Shown piece after piece: positions 14,266-18,142 of a stretch of 18,142 bases of DNA. Below the pieces are notes generated by a model, which was not told the DNA's origin, searched no databases, and worked only from the letters and a program-made list of their open reading frames with translations. Origin of the DNA: 1XD8-76 sp051880335 (GTDB lineage: Bacteria > Bacillota > Clostridia > Lachnospirales > Lachnospiraceae); contig JBJENT010000087.1 of the NCBI GenBank assembly GCA_051880335.1, positions 1-18,142 on the forward strand, read 5' to 3'. Position numbers and translations under genes: made by a program. How positions within the stretch are numbered: position 1 is the stretch's first letter; each line of letters begins with the position of its first letter.

Positions 14266-15006
14266 CTACGTTTCCAACTGATACATCAGCCACGAGATCA
14301 CGGTAAAACCGGCAGTCTCTGTTCGGAGAATCCGTTTTCCCAGGGTAATCGGCACGATACCTGCCTCTACAGCTTTCGCTATCTCCCTTTCTTCAAATCC
14401 GCCTTCCGGCCCAATGAAAACCGCAATATCCTGTCCCGGTTTCACACTTTCGATCAGCTGCTTTGTCTTTTCCATTCCCTCTGCCAGTTCATATGGGATA
14501 CAGGTCACATCCATGTTTTCCGCATATTGTATGGCATCTGTAAAACTCATCACTTCTTTTACTACCGGGATCACACGACGTTTGCTTTGCTTCGCCGCTG
14601 CCTCTGCGATTCCCTGCCAGCGGGCGATTCTGGATTTCTGTTTTTTCTCATCCAATTTTACCACACAGCGTCTGCAGGCCATGGGAATGATCTCATATGC
14701 TCCCAGTTCCACTGCTTTCTGTATAATAAGTTCCATCTTATCCGCCTTGGGCAGGCCCTGAAAAAGATGAATGCGGGATGGGAGTTCCAGTCCGTCTTCT
14801 TTGATAAACCGAAGTTCACAGAGGATTTTATCCTCCGACATTTCCAGGATTCCACACCGGTATTCCTTTTGATCGATTCCATTGCTGACAGCAATCTCTT
14901 CTCCCACTTTCATGCGGAGAACATTCTTGATATGATTTACATCCTGGCCGGTAATTACGATTCGATTTCCCTGTATTTGAGAGGGTTCCACAAAGAATTG
15001 ATACAT
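14266..15006 (-). CDS. rsmE: 16S rRNA (uracil-1498-N3)-methyltransferase RsmE
   Basis: A 246-aa SPOUT-class methyltransferase that makes m3U1498 in 16S rRNA. An N-terminal PUA-like domain (about 1-72: MYQFFVEPSQ, HIKNVLRMKVGE) precedes the knotted catalytic domain. KMELIIQKAVELG is at 90-102, IGPEGGFEEREI at 198-209, and LGKRILRTETA at 222-232; the last two form the SAM-binding knot. Length is normal. It follows prmA after 73 bases, the same order as in B. subtilis (prmA, yqeU). The ATG has AGGA 4-5 bases upstream, a rather short spacing, within an A/G-rich leader that contains several AGGA sequences. Confidence 0.95.
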   Translation of the reverse strand: MYQFFVEPSQIQGNRIVITGQDVNHIKNVLRMKVGEEIAVSNGIDQKEYRCGILEMSEDKILCELRFIKEDGLELPSRIHLFQGLPKADKMELIIQKAVELGAYEIIPMACRRCVVKLDEKKQKSRIARWQGIAEAAAKQSKRRVIPVVKEVMSFTDAIQYAENMDVTCIPYELAEGMEKTKQLIESVKPGQDIAVFIGPEGGFEEREIAKAVEAGIVPITLGKRILRTETAGFTVISWLMYQLET

Positions 15007-15079
15007 ATTTTCCTGTCCTGTTTCTTCCTGTTTTGGATTTCTCTTTCTATTGGTATGCTATCTCACACACCAACTACTT

Positions 15080-16066
15080 TTAATTCTTTCGTGCTGTCAC
15101 ACTGACCCATTCACCCTGATAGGTCACTTCCAGTATTTCCAGTCCGGCCTTTTCCACAGCATCCCGGACCGTCTGCTCCTTATCATCAATGATACCGGAA
15201 GTAATATAAATTCCCCCCGGCTTTAACTGATTCAGAATCACCGGCGTAAGTGGAACCAGTACATCTGCCAGAATATTTGCCACAACTATGTCATAACATT
15301 CATATCCCACTTTATCCTGCACTTCTTTTTCTGTAATGATATTTCCGATCATCATATCAAATTTTTCCGGTGGAATCTGATTTACCTGTAAATTTTCTTC
15401 TACTGCCGGAACTGCACAGGGATCCAGATCGGTTCCCACCACCTTTTTTGCCCCATACATCAAAGCAACGATTCCCAGGATTCCGCTTCCGGTTCCCACA
15501 TCCAGCATTACTGTTTCACTGGTCAGATATTTCCAAATCTGGCGGATACAGAGCTGGGTTGTTTCATGCATTCCGGTTCCGAACGCAGTTCCCGGATCAA
15601 TATGAAGGATCTTTTTATCTGCATCTTCCGGTTTCACCTCTTCCCAGGATGGAATAATAAGCAGATCATCGATGGTAAATTGATGGAAAAACTGTTTCCA
15701 GTTATTGATCCAGTCAATATCTTCCGTTTCATCTACAGAGACACTTCCTTCACCAATATCCATAAACACACGAAGCTGGTCCAGTTCATCTTTTACCTTT
15801 TCCAGAATCTGCTCCGGGGTAGTAGTTTCACCATTCAGCATCAAAGAGCCATCCTCTGTTTCTTCCACAAAAAAACTAAGGTATGCAATTCCGTCATCTT
15901 CCGGCCCATCCGGCAGTATGTCTACGAACATCTGCTCCTTTTCCCAGGCAGTAAGGGGCACCTTATCTTCAATCTGTGCTCCTTCCAGTCCAATATCGTA
16001 AAGCGTACTGATAATGATATCCTCCGCTTCTGTAATTGTTTTTACTTTAAATTTCGTCCATTTCAT
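15080..16066 (-). CDS. prmA: Ribosomal protein L11 methyltransferase PrmA
   Basis: A 328-aa SAM-dependent methyltransferase that modifies ribosomal protein L11. The small N-terminal substrate-recognition domain (about 1-120, MKWTKFKVKT start) is followed by DPGTAFGTGMHETT (157-170), the SAM motif LDVGTGSGILGI (188-199) and DIVVANILADVL with the NxL signature typical of PrmA. The ATG at 16066 is preferred: family members start here and AGAGG lies about 11 bases upstream. An in-frame GTG at 16078 lies on top of that site. It is the first gene of the prmA-rsmE-nifZ-thiI run and is divergent from the GntR-ABC operon. The usual dnaK-dnaJ neighbours are not in the window. Confidence 0.95.
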   Translation of the reverse strand: MKWTKFKVKTITEAEDIIISTLYDIGLEGAQIEDKVPLTAWEKEQMFVDILPDGPEDDGIAYLSFFVEETEDGSLMLNGETTTPEQILEKVKDELDQLRVFMDIGEGSVSVDETEDIDWINNWKQFFHQFTIDDLLIIPSWEEVKPEDADKKILHIDPGTAFGTGMHETTQLCIRQIWKYLTSETVMLDVGTGSGILGIVALMYGAKKVVGTDLDPCAVPAVEENLQVNQIPPEKFDMMIGNIITEKEVQDKVGYECYDIVVANILADVLVPLTPVILNQLKPGGIYITSGIIDDKEQTVRDAVEKAGLEILEVTYQGEWVSVTARKN

Positions 16067-16103
16067 ATGATCAAGCACCTCTATTATTTATCATGAAACG
16101 CCA

Positions 16104-16117
16104 TTTATGCGCATAAA
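16104..16117. promoter_or_regulatory. Perfect 14-bp palindrome in the prmA leader
   Basis: TTTATGCGCATAAA reads the same on both strands. It falls at about +4 to +17 relative to the predicted prmA transcription start, a position where a repressor dimer could block initiation. No regulator is assigned. Confidence 0.35.
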
Positions 16118-16126
16118 ACCAGTCTT

Positions 16127-16155
16127 ATGATAACACATTCTCCATGCACTTACAA
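16127..16155 (-). promoter_or_regulatory. Candidate promoter of prmA-rsmE-nifZ-thiI
   Basis: On the minus strand -35 TTGTAA (16150-16155) is 17 bases from -10 TATCAT (16127-16132). The predicted start near 16120 gives a leader of about 54 bases. Confidence 0.55.
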
Positions 16156-16216
16156 AAGAAATAAGGATTACAGGAAAAATAAAAATTACAAAAAATAAAA
16201 AATTTTTAAAAAACTG

Positions 16217-16245
16217 TTGACAGTTTTGTTGTGTCATTGTATTAT
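16217..16245 (+). promoter_or_regulatory. Strong promoter of the GntR-ABC operon
   Basis: A perfect -35 TTGACA (16217-16222) is 17 bases from -10 TATTAT (16240-16245). Upstream of the -35 (about 16180-16213) run several A and T tracts that resemble an UP element. Confidence 0.85.
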
Positions 16246-16266
16246 GCACTTAATACAGCGATACAA
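16229..16266. promoter_or_regulatory. Dyad operator over the -10 and start of the GntR-ABC operon
   Basis: The core TGTATTA (16238-16244) and TAATACA (16251-16257) is a perfect inverted repeat with a 6-base spacer. The dyad extends to 16-base arms (16229-16244 and 16251-16266) matching at 13 of 16 positions. It covers the -10 and the likely start point, as expected for autorepression by the GntR protein encoded just downstream. Confidence 0.7.
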
Positions 16267-16288
16267 CATATCAGAAAGGAGCAATTTT

Positions 16289-16660
16289 ATGGCTTGGAAT
16301 TTAACTTCAGACAGACCCGTTTTCGTTCAGATCATCGAACGACTAAAGCTGGACATTATTACCGGTGCTTATCATCCCGGCGATAAACTTCCATCCGTCA
16401 GAGACCTGGCGAATGAAGCTGCTGTCAATCCTAATACAATGCAACGTGCTTTTGCAGAACTAGAACGCGAGGGCCTAGTCTATACCATGCGTACCAATGG
16501 ACGCTTTATTACGGAGGATCAAACCATGATCGAACAATTAAAAGAGCAGATGGCAATCAGTACCATCGCAGAATTTCTTCATCATATGGAAGAACTTGGT
16601 TTTAAAAAAGAAGAAACCATCAAATTAGTAGAAGAGGCAATAAAGGAGGAGACAAAATGA
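16289..16660 (+). CDS. GntR family regulator, YtrA subfamily
   Basis: A 123-aa transcription repressor. The winged helix-turn-helix (about 10-75) has the GntR pattern: PVFVQIIERLKLDIITGAY, then PGDKLPSVRDLANEAAVNPN, and MQRAFAELEREGLV with the wing TNGRFIT. The short helical C-terminus (about 78-120) lacks a ligand-binding domain, which places it in the YtrA subfamily. These typically repress a following ABC transporter operon and respond to cell-envelope stress or antibiotics. The ABC ATPase starts inside its stop codon (ATGA at 16657-16660). The ATG at 16289 has AAAGGAG 7 bases upstream; the in-frame ATG at 16217 lies inside the promoter -35. The operator at 16229-16266 suggests autoregulation. 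Confidence 0.93.
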   Translation: MAWNLTSDRPVFVQIIERLKLDIITGAYHPGDKLPSVRDLANEAAVNPNTMQRAFAELEREGLVYTMRTNGRFITEDQTMIEQLKEQMAISTIAEFLHHMEELGFKKEETIKLVEEAIKEETK

Positions 16661-17355
16661 GTGCACTTGTATCCTGCAAAGATCTGACAAAAGCCTACGG
16701 AAAGAAAATAGCAGTAGATCACGTCAGTTTTGAAATAGAAGGCGGACACATCATCGGTTTACTTGGACCAAACGGAAGCGGAAAAACCACTTTGATCAAA
16801 ATGTTAAATGGACTTCTCAGACCCACATCCGGCCAGCTCCTGGTTCATGATCAGCCTATCGGTGTGGAATCCAAAAAAGTGATTTCCTATTTACCGGATC
16901 AGACATACCTGAACATGAATCAGAAGGTAGAAGAAGTACTGCAGTATTTTGCAGCATTTTATGAAGATTTCGATGTGTCCCGTGCATACCACATGCTTTC
17001 AGATCTTCAGATTGATCCGAAAAGCAGACTGAAATCCATGTCAAAAGGTACCAAAGAAAAAGTTCAGCTGATTCTGGTTATGAGCCGGAAAGCAGATTTG
17101 TATGTATTAGATGAGCCAATCGCCGGTGTGGATCCGGCAGCAAGGGATTATATTCTGCGCACGATCTTATCCAACTACGATCCTGCTGCTTCTATCCTGA
17201 TTTCAACTCATTTGATCTCAGATATTGAAAACATACTGGATCAGGTCCTTTTCCTGCAGAATGGTCATCTCGTTCTGAATAAATCTGTAGATGATATCCG
17301 TGTTCAGGAAGGAAAATCCATTGACGCGTTATTTAGGGAGGTCTTCAAATGTTAA
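16657..17355 (+). CDS. ABC transporter ATP-binding protein
   Basis: A 232-aa ATPase subunit. Walker A GPNGSGKTT is at 37-45, the Q-loop glutamine at 82, and a degenerate signature MSKGTKEK at 128-135 (SKG in place of SGG). Walker B LYVLDEP is at 148-154 with the D-loop after it, and the H-loop histidine at 185 (STHLISD). The length and MSKGT signature are usual for small export-type or peptide-sensing ABC proteins of the YtrB/BcrA kind. It is co-translated with the repressor and overlaps the permease start by 7 bases, so all three form one unit. The substrate cannot be read from the sequence; envelope-active peptide efflux is the usual guess for YtrA-linked transporters. Confidence 0.93.
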   Translation: MSALVSCKDLTKAYGKKIAVDHVSFEIEGGHIIGLLGPNGSGKTTLIKMLNGLLRPTSGQLLVHDQPIGVESKKVISYLPDQTYLNMNQKVEEVLQYFAAFYEDFDVSRAYHMLSDLQIDPKSRLKSMSKGTKEKVQLILVMSRKADLYVLDEPIAGVDPAARDYILRTILSNYDPAASILISTHLISDIENILDQVLFLQNGHLVLNKSVDDIRVQEGKSIDALFREVFKC

Positions 17356-18142
17356 AGAAAATTTTGAAATTCGAATGGAAACATACTGCCAAATTTATGG
17401 GTATTGTTTATCTTATTCTGGCTATTGCAACTATTATGGGATGTTTTGGTCTTCACTCCTTGCAGACAGACAATGGAGAGAGCGAATTACTTGCTATTTT
17501 CTCTGTGATCATGTTTACCCTTTATATTTTTTCTATTATCGGTATCTGCATCATGACATTCATATATCAATGCTACCATTACTATCAGACTACTTATTCT
17601 GCACAGGGTTATCTGACCTTTACACTGCCGGTAAAACCGATTACTATTTTTAATGGTAAACTGATCATGAGCTTTGCCTGGATGCTGATTACCGGTATTC
17701 TGTCCTGCGTATCTGTATTTATTCTCCTGGTCTGTGGGATGGGTACAGAGGTTATTACGGAACTGTTCCAGGTTGACTGGGCTGAGTTAAGTTTTGAAAT
17801 GCAGAGATCACTCGGCATGTCATTCCCGGGCTTTATCGCATATATGATTGTCTGTATGTTATTAGGACTTTTGAGCTATCTGCTGTTTGTTTATGTATGT
17901 ATGGCAATCGGTCAGCTGTTCCACTCCAACCGTGTTGCTTTCTCTGTACTGGCTGGTTTTGTGATTTACATGGCTATGCAGATTATCAGCAGTATCGTAA
18001 CCGTAATCAGCGGCTATCGCGGTTATAGCGCTATGTTAAGAGGCGATACACCGGAAAGTGTAACTACACCTCTTTTCGCAATGAGCATCGTTTTATCCCT
18101 TGTCTACATCGGCGCTATGTATTTCGGAACCTATAAAATCAC
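17349..18142 (+). CDS. ABC-2 type transporter permease subunit (partial, cut by the right edge)
   Basis: An open frame from the ATG at 17349 runs without a stop to the window edge (264 codons visible). It starts MLKKILKFEWKHTAKFMGIV. Six hydrophobic segments can be picked out at about 17-34, 48-70, 106-128, 159-184, 195-216 and 243-260. An outside loop (about 130-155) separates segments 3 and 4, and a conserved-looking inside loop GYLTFTLPVKPITIFNGKLI follows segment 2. The layout matches ABC-2 permeases paired with YtrA-type regulators. The sixth segment is nearly complete, so only a few residues are probably missing. It overlaps the ATPase gene by 7 bases and has GGGAGG 7-8 bases upstream of the ATG. 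Confidence 0.9.
   Translation, partial: MLKKILKFEWKHTAKFMGIVYLILAIATIMGCFGLHSLQTDNGESELLAIFSVIMFTLYIFSIIGICIMTFIYQCYHYYQTTYSAQGYLTFTLPVKPITIFNGKLIMSFAWMLITGILSCVSVFILLVCGMGTEVITELFQVDWAELSFEMQRSLGMSFPGFIAYMIVCMLLGLLSYLLFVYVCMAIGQLFHSNRVAFSVLAGFVIYMAMQIISSIVTVISGYRGYSAMLRGDTPESVTTPLFAMSIVLSLVYIGAMYFGTYKI

Noticed and set aside
14248..15105. Plus-strand open frame of 285 codons
   Set aside because: It is antisense to rsmE, which has complete family motifs. The residue composition is that of a shadow frame, rich in F, H, S and C.
16074..16120. Leader peptide before prmA
   Set aside because: A tiny ATG frame exists in the leader but it has no ribosome binding site and no sign of attenuation structure.

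Overview
The window looks like the chromosome of a Gram-positive anaerobe of class Clostridia, most likely a Lachnospiraceae gut bacterium. The grounds are a type III glutamine synthetase, RNase J, an IreB-RuvX-YrzB gene set, NifZ-ThiI, strong GGAGG ribosome binding sites and A/T-rich intrinsic terminators. The genus cannot be fixed from the sequence alone. It is densely coded: no gene-free stretch exceeds about 230 bases, and there is no rRNA, tRNA or CRISPR array.

Layout. (1) 1-91, minus strand: the 5' end of a class IIC-like group II intron running off the left edge. It sits directly behind the intrinsic terminator of glnA (95-130). (2) 168-2279, minus: type III glutamine synthetase, with a leader containing two candidate promoters and a perfect terminator hairpin. 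(3) 2508-9636, minus: a compact nine-gene run, ireB, ruvX, yrzB (DUF1292), RNase J, a YlbF-family protein, a short MltG-like protein lacking the catalytic domain, trmR, a U32 protein (TrhP-like) and a large membrane protein of the PTPS-related family. Most junctions overlap or have gaps under 30 bases. A promoter lies at 9727-9755 and a terminator at 2361-2395. (4) 9756-11105, minus: MtaB. (5) 11217-11447, plus: a small HPr-like protein without the catalytic histidine, with its own promoter and terminator. (6) 11611-16066, minus: prmA, rsmE, a NifZ-type cysteine desulfurase and ThiI, with two different short tandem-repeat arrays in the spacers around the desulfurase gene. (7) 16289 to the right edge, plus: a YtrA-type GntR repressor, an ABC ATPase and an ABC-2 type permease (cut by the edge), under a strong promoter overlapped by a long dyad operator.

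How the genes fit together. The main theme is RNA modification and decay. TrmR and the U32 protein together would make 5-methoxyuridine at tRNA position 34. MtaB methylthiolates t6A37. NifZ and ThiI make 4-thiouridine at position 8. RsmE methylates 16S rRNA, PrmA methylates ribosomal protein L11, RuvX/YqgF may act in rRNA maturation, and RNase J with YlbF belongs to mRNA turnover. A second, weaker theme is the cell envelope: IreB (a PASTA-kinase substrate in enterococci), the MltG-like fragment and the PTPS-related membrane protein.

Most of the window is conserved core chromosome. The less ordinary parts are the intron at a terminator, the catalytic-domain-free MltG, the histidine-less HPr, the glnA leader and the repeat arrays in spacers. 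I did not find a clearly new multi-gene system.
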